A DNA stretch of 64,000 nucleotides from Heliocidaris erythrogramma (Eukaryota; Echinodermata; Echinoidea; Camarodonta; Echinometridae): the NCBI GenBank assembly GCA_025617745.1, contig CM046870.1, positions 8,806,303-8,870,302 on the forward strand. The letters run 5' to 3'. Every line of letters begins with the position of its first letter. The first letter of the stretch is position 1. A model generated the notes under the pieces. The model saw only the letters and a program-made list of their open reading frames with translations, did no database searches and was not told the DNA's origin. Of the stretch, positions 44,750 through 54,553 are shown one piece after another. Both the position numbers and the translations under genes were made by a program.

Positions 44750-45775
44750 CTGACTTTTTAATGTCCAGTCGTAGGGTCTCTACTAGGGAAATTTACAATT
44801 CCCGTCTTTCAGCCTTTTTCCAGTGGTGTAAAGCGCGGGATCAAACCCCGTCTAAGGCTCCTATTGGTTCAATCGCGGATTTTCTAATCTCGCTGTTTGA
44901 CAAAGGGAGGTCCATCTCTACTATCCGAGGCTACCGGTCTGCGATCGGCGCCATTCATTCAGGGTTTTCGGATGGTTCGGGGATTTCTAATTCCCTGCTG
45001 TTGAGTGGATTGATTCGGTCTTTCTTTCTGAAATGTGCCCCTCGTTCTCAGTTGGTCCCGTCTTGGAGTTTGCCTCGGGTTCTAGAAGCCCTAGCCAAAC
45101 CTCCTTTCGAACCGTTAGGTGAAGCTTCGCTTCACCATCTTACGGTGAAGACGCTCTTCCTGGTAGCCATTGCCACTGGTCAGAGACGCAGTACCCTTCA
45201 TGCCCTCTGTCTTACTCCTGGTCATGTTCGTTGGGAGAGAATTGGCGTTAGATTGATTCCTAAAGCTTCTTTCATTGCCAAGAATCAGACGGCTTCTTCT
45301 GGCCCTGTTGAGATTTTTCTTTGTCCGCTATCTGACTTTTCGTCAGTGCGTGAGGACAAGGATTGGTGTCCTGTTAGAGCCCTCAAATGGTATATTGATA
45401 AGACTAAGACACGTCGCAAAGATGATCAGTTGTTCCTGATCACTCGAGAGCCCTTTTCTCCTGCTTCTCTTGATTCCATTTCTAGATGGATTGTCGAAGC
45501 TATTCGGGCCGCCGACCCAGAGGCTCTCTTGTCAGATAGTAAGCCCCATGCTCATGACACTCGTAGTGTCAGCACCTCTTGGGCTCTGTTTCAAGGTGTG
45601 ACGCTTAATGATATTTTGAAGGCTGCCTATTGGCGTTCGCCCAATTCCTTCATTTCTTGCTACCTTAGGGATGTCCCTGCAGGAGAGGCAATTTTGGCGT
45701 CAGCTACCTTCTTTGTAATCCTGTTCCCTTCTTCTCTTAAAACATGCCACCCGGTTTTTGAATGGGTGCTAGTCT
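44750..45775 (+). CDS. DIRS B tyrosine recombinase
   Basis: The open frame (part of a longer one starting at 43843) reads 'SARQSGLSERAADFLMSSRR', the core-binding helices 'TIRGYRSAIGAIHSGFSDGS' and the catalytic domain: the Arg in 'GQRRSTLHAL' (about 45180), H-x-x-R as 'HDTRS' (about 45554) and the nucleophile Tyr in 'CYLRD' (about 45658). The normal C-terminus after 'ASAT' is replaced by a short out-of-register tail relative to copies A and C (small deletion near 45710). DIRS elements integrate through this enzyme and so make no target duplication. Confidence 0.85.
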
Positions 45776-45777
45776 AG

Positions 45778-45869
45778 CATAATAGGTAGGTATATATGAT
45801 TTATTGCAGTAAATTTGTAAAATCAGCATTGATTTTCTTATTTACTATATAAATCTATATACCTACCTG
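45778..45869 (+). repeat. DIRS B internal complementary region
   Basis: Joined complements of the left and right outer ends, as in copy A, with TAAATTTG at the join. Confidence 0.85.
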
Positions 45870-45930
45870 TGACCCTCCCTCCTTCCCCTCGCCTTGCAAG
45901 CAACATGTTTTTCTACTTGGGGTTGCTCGC

Positions 45931-46128
45931 AAAAGAGGAAGATGGCCGTTGCGTATTGCTGCGGGTGAGTGGCGAAGGGGAGAACAATAGGATTACGGGC
46001 GGTGCGCACAATATTGTGACTCATTTGTGTTAAGTTCTCGAACGGGTTAGTGTAGTCAAGTGACTAGCATAATAGATAGGTATATAGATTTATATAGTAA
46101 ATAAGAAAATCAGTGCTGAATTTACAAA
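45931..46128 (+). repeat. DIRS B right inverted terminal repeat
   Basis: Mirrors 39483-39654, including the element-specific CTCGAACGGGTTAGTGTAGT and GACTAGC blocks. Confidence 0.8.
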
Positions 46129-46196
46129 TTCCTAGCATGCTGGATCAAAAGATAATGCAAAAATATCACTAAAAGGAGACTCTCTACTGCTATGGG

Positions 46197-46276
46197 TTAA
46201 CCTGTTGCCTGCAGGAACCCTGTTGTCCCTGTATTAGATCTATGGAATTGAGAGAATCCAGTAGCCAAAGGGTTCA
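46197..46276 (+). repeat. 80-bp palindromic repeat, copy 7
   Basis: Starts TTAACCTGTTGCCTGCAGG and ends CCAAAGGGTTCA; the most diverged copy at its right end. Confidence 0.65.
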
Positions 46277-46619
46277 CGAAATTAAAAGAAAACATATTTT
46301 GCAAAATACACGTACCAGCTTATTTAAACTTGTATTCCAGTGAAATTCATTGTGTGTTTAGTATTTACCTGTTAGTTTTATAGTTGCCATGCAGCAATAC
46401 ATATTTATATGCTTAAGCTGACACATAAACCAGAATACCGAGATTGCAAGTTAGAGCTAATGAATGTGGCACAGTTACGACCACTGCTATTCTTCACATT
46501 TTCCCAAATTTTAGTAGCTTAAAATGTACACTTAAATGTACACTTATAAACGTCCCTTCTTCATGATGTGGGATTATGCCACTGAAATTTATCAATTATT
46601 TGTCCTGTTTTCTCAATGA

Positions 46620-46715
46620 ATGGACAATGTCCCGGAATCTCTTGGGAACATCCAATGGCTGCAACTATGGCACAACAATGTTGGGCTGTCGTCAAGCTGG
46701 TATCGGAGTAGGACG
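46620..46715 (+). pseudogene. Tandem partial copy of PKD1-like exon 19 (PLAT)
   Basis: Reads 'VPESLGNIQWLQLWHNN' and 'GLSSSWY', against 'VPESLGNIQRLQLWHNN' and 'GLSPGWY' of exon 19. The similarity includes part of the upstream intron (both are preceded by GTCCTGTTT/TTCCTGTTT-like text). No AG precedes the copy at the equivalent point and it degenerates after about 90 bp, so it is a likely dead duplicate. Confidence 0.75.
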
Positions 46716-46871
46716 TCATGTACATGTAGCTTTCTATTAAAATTGTCTAATTGGGGTAATTATAATGTAGACTTAAATGTTCACCTAAAACGTAATTTAT
46801 GTCCTTTCATCAGGGATTTTTAAGAACCAATGAGATTTACATGTATCAGTCATTATTCCTGTTTACCCCAG

Positions 46872-47088
46872 TGTCCCAGAATCTCTTGGGAACATCCAGC
46901 GGCTTCAGCTATGGCACAACAATGCAGGGCTGTCACCAGGCTGGTATCTAAGTAGAATCTCGGTCCGTGACCTACTGACTGGACAGAAGTGGTTCTTTAT
47001 CTGTGAGCGCTGGTTTGCAGTCGAGGAGGATGACGGCAAGATAGAACGAGAGCTACTGGTGGTGGACAATGGAGTCGGCTTCACCAAG
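46872..47088 (+). CDS. PKD1-like exon 19: PLAT/LH2 domain, second half
   Basis: Continues the PLAT domain: 'PESLGNIQRLQLWHNNAGLS', 'PGWYLSRISVRDLLTGQKWF' and 'CERWFAVEEDDGKIER', matching 'SLG.l..i.iwHDN.G....WyL..v.v.D..t...w.F.c..WL......dg...r'. Acceptor TACCCCAG ends at 46871 and donor GTGAGA starts at 47089. A partial, degenerate copy of this exon lies about 250 bp upstream. Confidence 0.93.
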
Positions 47089-47572
47089 GTGAGATTGGCC
47101 CAAATGATTCAAGGACATCATTTCCTAATTGACAACCATCCCAGAAATACATATCACTTCAGACTATTTCTCCTCAAGATAGATTTAAAGACTTCAGCAT
47201 ATTATACTTTGTACATTATTCTTGTGTAATGCATTTGGTGTTTGACGGTAGGAATTATTACAAGGATAATAAGCACTGAAATCCTTAAATAATCCTTAAA
47301 TTGGCAACATGAGGAAAACTTTTTGAATCGCTGTCTTTCCATGCAAATTGGTAATTTTGTCACCTTTGACATTCGTTCAGTCAATATATATTCATTACAG
47401 AGACATGACTTTTTATTAGAAAAATGTAGCAAACAAAGAAAAATACTAGTGTTGCTAATTTGAAGAAGTAAAGCTGATCAAATTAGCCCTTGAATAATTC
47501 CTGTCATGGGTTAAAAAGATGACACTGTCTTTAATCCTGTCCATCTCTTTCCGTGTCTGTTCAACCCACCAG
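47089..47572 (+). other. Intron 19, no feature
   Basis: AT-rich; nothing recognised. Confidence 0.55.
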
Positions 47573-47746
47573 GCTTTCTATGCTAAAGGAGCCCAGTATT
47601 TTGCAGACTACTACCTGTGGAGTTCCGTCTTCACCCGACCTCCGTACAGCATCTTCACCCGGGTGCAACGGCTGACGTGCTGTCTGTGTATCTCCATGGG
47701 TTTTATGTGTGTCAATACTCTCTGGTATCAGAAGCTGGATAAAGAG
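47573..47746 (+). CDS. PKD1-like exon 20: membrane helix 2
   Basis: Reads 'LWSSVFTRPPYSIFTRVQRL' followed by a Cys- and Met-rich hydrophobic helix. 'H(L)W.Svf.Rp....FtR.QR..cc' is the strongly conserved block preceding helix 2 of polycystin-1 proteins. Phase 0-0, 58 codons. Acceptor AACCCACCAG ends at 47572 and donor GTAGGT starts at 47747. DIRS element C sits in the following intron. Confidence 0.92.
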
Positions 47747-47832
47747 GTAGGTTGGATGTTTTTAGGCGAGAGGACCCCATGGCTCTTTTTAGAAACATTA
47801 ATACATTTGTAGGAACGATGGTGAATTTGTAA

Positions 47833-48000
47833 TTTACTGCAATAAATCATATATACCTACCTATTATGCCTGTAGTCTTGACTACGGGACCCCTTCGAGA
47901 ATTATCACACATGTGTCACAATATTGTGCGCACCCCCCGTAATCCTATTGTCCCCTTCGCCACTCACGCGCGTCAATACGCTACGGCCATCTTCCTCTTT
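47833..48000 (+). repeat. DIRS C left inverted terminal repeat
   Basis: Its inverse at 53833-54025 matches it almost base for base, including the copy-specific GCCTGTAGTCTTGACTACGG. Confidence 0.85.
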
Positions 48001-48425
48001 CTTGCTCGCCCCCGACGAGTTAGGACGTATAGTCACAGCGCTCCTGAAATCAGGTCGTATAGTATCTTTTTGGTGCGCTTTTTCACATAGTTAAAGCACT
48101 TTTAGGTACCTATATTCGTTTAGATTATAGTACTTTGTGTTTTATTAGTCACTCTTGCCGATTGCAAGGGATTTTTTGATTCCCTTTCTTGGCATTTATT
48201 TTTCTCTTTCACGGTCAGCCCCACGTAGATATTTCTGTGTTTGCGGGTGTTTCCGTTTGTCACCGAGCCTTCGGGTTCGGCGTTTATTCTTACGGTTTTT
48301 AGGCTGTGAAAATTTCTTTAGTGCGTATCTCCCAAATAATTTTACCCTTATTTACTGCATTCAGTTGAAGTATTTCTTATTTTGAAAAAAAAAGTATACT
48401 TTATTGTCTGTTTTATTGCAGTGGT

Positions 48426-50686
48426 ATGGATTCCGAAGAAGAAGCAGCTAGGTCAAGGAGACCTGCTTCTTCCGAAGAGTCGTCTAGCAAGACGACTCGG
48501 CCTTCCAGAACTCCCCCGAGTACTGCGGTACACGGGGGAGGGAGGAGGGCTAAGGGTAAGTTGCCTAGTGGTGTTTCCTTGCAGAGTTTGCCAGTCTCGG
48601 AGCTTGCGGCTTCGGGACGGGTGGCGTTAACTGAATCGGGATTGTCAACTCCGAAGCCTGTGGTTTCGGGGTGGGTGGCGTCAGATTCTAGTGGTTTGGA
48701 TATCTCGAATCCAATCCCCCGGTCGCTGAGACCAGAGGGGGGGGGGCTGTTGTTTCCCGTACGGTAGCGTTCACTCGCTCTGATCCGTTAGGGGAGACGC
48801 GCCCCACTACTGCAGGGCAGCCCACGGGCTTAGTCCATGTTGGTCTGGGTTCTCAAACCCTAGCCCCCGGCAAACGCCATATGGGGGAACGAGTACTTCC
48901 TGGGCTGTCTACATTGCCAGCTAATGGGAATGCTCGAGCTAACAATTATGGACGCTCTTCGGAGCAACAGGTGTTTTCACCTGAGTGCGTGACTACTAGT
49001 GCTCCCCTATTGCTGCTTTCGAGCGGTCCAATAGCGGGTTCACACGCCTTTAGTAGTCATCGGGCACATACCGAGTCATCTCGGTCTGCCCACGCACTGG
49101 GAGCTTTTAGCTCCCAACCCAAGGCTACTGCATCTTCTTGCTTAGCCAATATGGGTGATTTGGGCGATTCTCTAGGCTTACGCCATGAGCGCTCCAATCC
49201 ATTTATGGGAAGTGAACGCCCCTCCGCGGAGGGATCGGTTTGTGTTTCCGAAGAGGCTTCGGGGACCCGAACGAATCCGATTAAGCGTTCTAAGAAAAGG
49301 GTTTCTGCTACGACTTTTGTCGAGCCAGCCAAGAAAAAGGCCAAGAAGAAGGCAAAAAGTGGCAAGGCTTTGCCGGCCTCTTGCCCGTCTGACCTGGCTA
49401 ACCCAGCTAGCTCCTCTCAAGCTGACATGTTCAGTATGATGCGGGCTTTTGCTCAGAATCAGGGTTGGTCCTTTGTACCGGCTACTTCAACCCTGACTTC
49501 TGTCCCTATTCAGGGATCTCGCCTTGAGTCTAATCAGCCTTTTGTGATTGATTCCTCTTTGTCTGAGTCGGATTCGCATGTGCCTCCTATTCCCGCGGCC
49601 CTTGGGGCTCCGCCGGGCGAGGAGACTTTTGTTGAACCATGCGAGGCTCTGCCTGCGGAGGCCTTTGTTAGTGCTCCTTTGTCTCATTCCACTCGGGTGG
49701 AACCAGATTCGGATGTGGCTTCTCAAGCTTCGGTTCCCGAATCGCTTGGGCAGGCGGAGTCTCAATCGCTTGCTCTTCGCGGGGTAGAAGCGATTGCTTT
49801 GTTGTCCAAATATCTCCCTGAATTTCAGTCAACCCGCGCGCAGGGTTCGACTTCGCGTTGGAAATTTAAGCAGCAGGATTCCTCTGAGGGTATCGCTCTT
49901 GAGGAGGTTTTCAAGCTGGAGTATGACCGCATTGAGGCCGCGCTGTTGATTAAGCGCTCTAATGCGGTCAAGGGTAAGGCCTTTGCCTTTTGTTCTCAGG
50001 ACCAAGACAGCTTTTTTAAGGCTAAGACTCTGTCTCCTGAGATTTTGGAGGTTGGTCGTCGCTTACGGGCGACTAATCCGCTTACCTCCGCCGCTTTCAA
50101 GGCGGAGGATAAGATCTGGTCTAATATTGAAAACCAGGTTAGGTCGGGGATGCGTTTGTCGGCGTTTCAAGGGTTTCTCTCCGACCTTAGGTCCAGGGCG
50201 GAGGAGTTGAATGTTACCGATGGTGACAAGCTGATTATTGACGACCTGTTGCATACTCTTTTTTGTCTGCAGTGGTCGCAGCTTTCCACCGCAGCTGCTT
50301 CGGTTACGTTCCGTCGCAGGACCTCGGCTCTCTCGGCACTGGGTGTTAGAGAGTCGGGCATTGCTCAACTTCTCCGAGATGTTCCGTCTCGGGGTCCTTC
50401 GCTTTTTGGTGGTAAATTCGCTACGGTTTTTCAGAGAGAGATCGATGCGCGTAAGCAGATCTCGGATATGACTAAGCAGTTTCACACTAGCTCTAAGCCA
50501 ACGCGGGCCCCTGTTCAGCGTAGACCTGCTGGTCCCGTTTCGGGTCAACGCAGTCGCGTGTCTAGGGTCCCGCCTCCTGAGCCACAGCCAGCTCCTTCTC
50601 GTGGGAGAGGGAGTCGTGGCAGGGGCATTTCGAGAGGTACTCGTGGTAAGGCGATGGCTTCGCAGAAGGCCAAGCCTGGGTTTTGA
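48426..50686 (+). pseudogene. gag: DIRS C gag, one frameshift at a G run
   Basis: The ATG at 48426 ('MDSEEEAARSRRP') follows TTATTGCAG. The first frame stops at 48767 just past a 10-G run (48737-48746). The remaining protein is open in another frame to 50686 (601 codons from the internal ATG at 48881), a net one-base shift. It reads a Ser/Arg-rich N-terminus, a basic Lys run ('KKKAKKKAK', about 49330-49360), 'GAPPGEET', then a helical region with 'LLRDVPSRGPSLFGGKFATV' and an Arg/Gly-rich C-terminus ('RGRGSRGRGISRG'). No zinc knuckle. It would coat the element RNA. Confidence 0.8.
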
Positions 50687-52637
50687 TGTTTTTCCCCGAG
50701 CGCTTGTTCAACCGAATGTGGTAGGTGGCCGTCTTCACGCGTTTCTCCCCGCTTGGGAGGCCATCTCCGGGGACGCGTTTGTTCTCTCCGTCGTGCGAGA
50801 CGGATTCTTCATAGATCTTTGCGCTTCGCTCCCCGGAGGGGCTATAAGAATTCGGTCACCTCCCATGTCTGCCCTGTCTCGATCTCATGCTTCAAAGGAG
50901 ATCGAGTCTCTTCTGGAAAAGAGGGCTATAGAAAGGGTAAGAGACAGGCCGTCTCTTTCCCTTTCTCCAATATTTGTTATTCCCAAGCGCTCGGGAAAAC
51001 TTCGTTTGATACTGAACCTAAAAAGGATAAACAAATTTATTCCTCCGGTTCATTTTCGGATGGAGACTCTTGCCTCCATTCTTCCGTTGATCAAAAGGGA
51101 AGACTACGCGGTCTCGATAGATCTCAAGGACGCGTACTTTCACATTCCCATTCATCGCGCATCTCGCGATCTTCTGGGGTTCTCCTTCCTCTCGGAGACT
51201 TATCGTTTTCGGGCTCTTCCCTTCGGGCTGCGCCCGGCCCCTCGGGTTTTTACTCAAGTTGTAGCGGTGCTAGCGGCCTTTCTGAGGCGTCGCGGCCTGC
51301 GGTTGTTTTGTTACCTGGACGATTGGCTTCTCCTTGCGGAGTCGCGCGATCGTTTGTTGGACGAGACTCGTTTGCTCGTCTCCCTTACTCAAGACTTAGG
51401 TTTCCTAATAAATTGGGAAAAGTCAGAGTTAGTCCCCACTCGCAGCCCAGTTTTTCTGGGGGCGGTGTTAGACATAAGGAATCAGTTAGCTCGGCCCAGT
51501 CGAGACAGGATTCTCACCATTGTCTCTGCGGCTCGCAAGCTCTTGCTGGCCAGAAGAGTCTCGGCCAGACAATGGCTTCAGTTTCTAGGTTATCTAGCCA
51601 GTCTAGTCGATGTTTTAGAGGACTGCCGGCTCCTCATGAGACCCTTTCAGAGACATCTCCTCAGGTTCTTCAAGCCGGGAAAAGACTCTCTTTTGGTCTG
51701 GATTCCAGTACCAGTAAAGATCAAGTCTCTTCTCTCTTGTTGGACGAGCGAGGTGTTTCTCGCGCGAGGCAGATCCTTCTCTGCCCCTCTTCCGTCGATA
51801 TCGGTTTCGACGGACGCCTCTCGGTTGGGGTGGGGAGGACACTGCAATGGCAGCACGGTTGCGGGGGATTGGTCTCATCTTGGGACTCTTCCTCATATCA
51901 ATGTCCTGGAGTTTATGGCAGTTCTGTTGACCTTGCTCCATTTCAGAAGTCGACTTCTCAGTCGTTCGGTTCTGATTCTCACGGACAATGTTACTGTGGC
52001 GGCATATATCAATCGGCAGGGAGGCACTCGTTCGGTTGCCCTGAATGCCCTAGCAGCTCAGCTGTGGAGGTGGTGTCGTCGCATGGCAATCACACCCGTG
52101 GCCTCTTTCATCCCCGGTCGGGAAAACCTCATTGCGGATTTTCTGTCCCGGGGCAGGTATCTTCCATCGGAATGGATGCTCCATCCGGAGGTATTTTGCC
52201 GCATTCGCAGTTGCCTAGGTCCACTGGAAGTGGATCTATTTGCGTCGGTGCTAAATCACCAGCTGCCGAAGTATTGCTCCCGTGTTCGCGATCAGGGAGC
52301 ATGGGCTCTCGATGCTTTCTCCCTCAGCTGGGAGAACCTTCAGGGATTCGCCTTTCCTCCCTTCCAACTGATTCCGCGTGTCTTGCGGAAAATCAGGGAA
52401 GATCGGGCGAGGGTGCTTGTAATAGCTCCCTTTTGGCCCAGGAGGAATTGGTTTCCGGAACTTATGAGCCTTCTAAGGGCTCAACCGTTAGTTCTCCCGT
52501 TAAGAGCGGATCTGGTGTTACAGCCCCTATCGGGGATTCTTCACCACAATCCGGAGTCTCTTCATTTGACTGCTTGGCCCCTGTCAGGGAATCTGCAAGA
52601 CAGTCGGGTCTCTCTGATAGAGCCGCGGACTTTTTAA
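50601..52637 (+). CDS. DIRS C reverse transcriptase-RNase H, 678 aa, open
   Basis: Overlaps the end of gag in the next (+1) frame; the true start, or whether it is reached by frameshifting, is not clear (the frame opens at GTG 50601). RT: 'PIFVIPKRSGKLRLILNLKR' (about residues 120-140), 'SIDLKDAYFHIPIH' (about 172), 'FRALPFGLRPAPRVFTQV' (about 203), active site YLDD (about 237-240) and 'FLGAVLDIRNQLA'. RNase H: 'STDASRLGWGGHCNGS' (about 402) and 'LTDNVTVAAYINRQGG'. Then the DIRS-typical tail with 'EVDLFASVLNHQLPKYCSR' (about 542) and 'FAFPPFQLIPRVLRKI'. All expected catalytic residues are present. Confidence 0.9.
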   Translation: MGEGVVAGAFREVLVVRRWLRRRPSLGFDVFPRALVQPNVVGGRLHAFLPAWEAISGDAFVLSVVRDGFFIDLCASLPGGAIRIRSPPMSALSRSHASKEIESLLEKRAIERVRDRPSLSLSPIFVIPKRSGKLRLILNLKRINKFIPPVHFRMETLASILPLIKREDYAVSIDLKDAYFHIPIHRASRDLLGFSFLSETYRFRALPFGLRPAPRVFTQVVAVLAAFLRRRGLRLFCYLDDWLLLAESRDRLLDETRLLVSLTQDLGFLINWEKSELVPTRSPVFLGAVLDIRNQLARPSRDRILTIVSAARKLLLARRVSARQWLQFLGYLASLVDVLEDCRLLMRPFQRHLLRFFKPGKDSLLVWIPVPVKIKSLLSCWTSEVFLARGRSFSAPLPSISVSTDASRLGWGGHCNGSTVAGDWSHLGTLPHINVLEFMAVLLTLLHFRSRLLSRSVLILTDNVTVAAYINRQGGTRSVALNALAAQLWRWCRRMAITPVASFIPGRENLIADFLSRGRYLPSEWMLHPEVFCRIRSCLGPLEVDLFASVLNHQLPKYCSRVRDQGAWALDAFSLSWENLQGFAFPPFQLIPRVLRKIREDRARVLVIAPFWPRRNWFPELMSLLRAQPLVLPLRADLVLQPLSGILHHNPESLHLTAWPLSGNLQDSRVSLIEPRTF

Positions 52638-53611
52638 TGTCCAGTCGTAGGGTTTCTACTAGGGAAATTTACAATTCCCGTCTCTCGGTCTTTTTCCTTT
52701 GGTGCTAAGAGAGAAATCAAACCCCTTCTAAGGCTCCTATTGGCTCAATTGCGGATTTCTTAATCTCGTTATTTGACAAAGGGAGATCTATTTCTACTAT
52801 CCGAGGCTACCGTTCGGCGATCGGGGCCATTCATTCGGGTTTTTCGGATGGTTCGGGGATTTCCAATTCCCCGCTACTAAGTGGTTTGATTCGTTCGTTC
52901 TTTCTGAAACGACCTTCGTTTTCTAAGTTAGTGCCGTCTTGGAGTCTGCCTAAGGTCCTGGAGGCCTTGGCGAAACCTCCTTTTGAACCGTTAGGTGAAG
53001 CTTCGCTTCATCATCTTACGGTTAAGACGCTCTTTTTGGTAGCTATTGCCTCTGGGCAGAGGCGCAGTACTCTTCATGCTCTCTGTCTTACTCCTGGTCA
53101 TGTTCGCTGGGAGAGAAAAGGTGTTAGATTGATTCCTAGGGCTTCTTTCGTTGCCAAGAATCAGACAGCTGCCTCCGGTCCTGTTGAGATTTTTCTTTGT
53201 CCGCTTTCTAACTTTTCTTCGGTGCGTGAGGACAAAGTTTGGTGTCCTGTTAGGGCTCTCAAATGGTATATTGATAAGACTAAGTCTTATCGTAAGGATG
53301 ATCAGTTGTTCCTGATCACTAGAGAGCCTTTTTCTCCTGCCTCTCTTGATTCCATTTCTAGATGGATCGTTGAAGCTATTAGGGCCGCTGGCACAGAGGC
53401 TCTTTTATCCGACAGTAAGCCTCGTGCTCATGATACTCGTAGTGTCAGCACTTCTTGGGCTCTGTTTCAAGGTGTGGCGCTTGTTGATATTTTGAAGGCT
53501 GCTTATTGGCGTTCGCCCAATTCCTTCATTTCTTGCTACCTTAGGGATATTCCCGCAGGTGAAGCTTTGTTTGCGTCAGCCACCTTGAAGGCCGCTGTGT
53601 CTTCTTTGTAG
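52555..53611 (+). pseudogene. DIRS C tyrosine recombinase with one stop codon
   Basis: In the frame after the RT frame it reads 'ESARQSGLSDRAADFLMSSR' up to 'FFLWC', then a TAA at 52706-52708 where copy B has a Lys codon. It goes on in the same frame to 53611 with the full catalytic domain: Arg in 'GQRRSTLHAL' (about 53058), 'HDTRS' (about 53430) and Tyr in 'CYLRD' (about 53536). One reversion separates it from an intact enzyme. Its frame is also open for 651 codons backward through the RT gene. Confidence 0.85.
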
Positions 53612-53680
53612 TCTTTGGTGTAATCCTATTTCCTTCTGCTCGAAACATGCCTCCCGGTCTTTGAGTTGGCGCTGGTCTGG

Positions 53681-53774
53681 CATAATAGGTAGGTATATAT
53701 GATTTATTGCAGTAAATTTGTAAAATCAGCACTGATTTTCTTATTTACTATATAAATCTATATACCTACCTATG
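53681..53774 (+). repeat. DIRS C internal complementary region
   Basis: CATAATAGGTAGGTATATAT...GCAGTAAA joined to TTTGTAAAATCAGC...TACCTACC; complements of both outer ends. Confidence 0.87.
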
Positions 53775-53832
53775 ACCCTCCCTCCTTCCCCGCTCCTTGC
53801 AAGCAACATGTTTCTTCTTGGGGTTGCTCGCA

Positions 53833-54025
53833 AAAGAGGAAGATGGCCGTAGCGTATTGACGCGCGTGAGTGGCGAAGGGGACAATAGGATTACGGGGGG
53901 TGCGCACAATATTGTGACACATGTGTGATAATTCTCGAAGGGGTCCCGTAGTCAAGACTACAGGCATAATAAGTAGGTATATAGATTTATATAGTAAATA
54001 AGAAAATCAGTGCTGATTTTACAAA
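53833..54025 (+). repeat. DIRS C right inverted terminal repeat
   Basis: Inverse of 47833-48000, plus the right outer end. Confidence 0.85.
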
Positions 54026-54553
54026 TCCACCCTATTTGAAAAGTGACAAAGTGATTCAATTAAAATTTGAAAGTATTTTTAATGTAGATTTAATGTTGAA
54101 TAATTTACAGATTCTATTCAATGATTGGAATTGTGTAGTTTTAAAATTAAAATATACATTTTAAAATGTGACACATATGATTAGGGAGATATGTTGTTTT
54201 GATTAAACAGTCCAGACAAGGATACTGTCAGATAATGTGATAAAATCATTTTTCTCCGGCACTTTCTGTCGCCAGTTAGAAGGGGGTGGAAAGGAACCAC
54301 TGCCCCCCCCCCTCATTTTCTGTCTCCAAGGGGACAAATCTATGCCTTTGCTTAAATCAAGAAGGCCTAAATTTTTACTGCCCTCCATGCCACCAAATTG
54401 TGGTCAGTTGTCATTAAAGAACTTCATGAGTGACAGTTTGGTTTAGTGCCTACAGTAGTTTCTTTGATAACTTTCACAAATATCTTCCATGGATATGCAC
54501 TTCACAGTGAGAATACCCATTTCTGTTTCAGGAAGAAAAGTATAGACCTTCCT

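Larger units (their letters stand above)
39483..46128 (+). mobile_element. DIRS-type retrotransposon B (complete length, frameshifted)
   Basis: Starts TTTACTGCAATAAATC and ends GAATTTACAAA. ITRs at 39483-39654 and 45931-46128; internal complementary region at 45778-45869. The leader carries a 1-kb TIR/tandem-repeat insertion (39757-40735). gag and RT contain several frameshifts; the recombinase frame is open. Sense to the host gene, in intron 18. Confidence 0.9.
47833..54025 (+). mobile_element. DIRS-type retrotransposon C (best preserved)
   Basis: Starts TTTACTGCAATAAATC and ends GCTGATTTTACAAA. ITRs at 47833-48000 and 53833-54025; internal complementary region at 53681-53774. Carries gag (one frameshift), an open 678-codon RT-RNase H frame and a tyrosine recombinase with one nonsense codon. 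Sense to the host gene, in intron 20. No target duplication, as expected for recombinase-mediated insertion. Confidence 0.92.

Noticed and set aside
49057-51941. Minus-strand frames of 60-160 codons in DIRS C
   Set aside because: GC-rich shadow frames opposite gag and RT, without domain signal.
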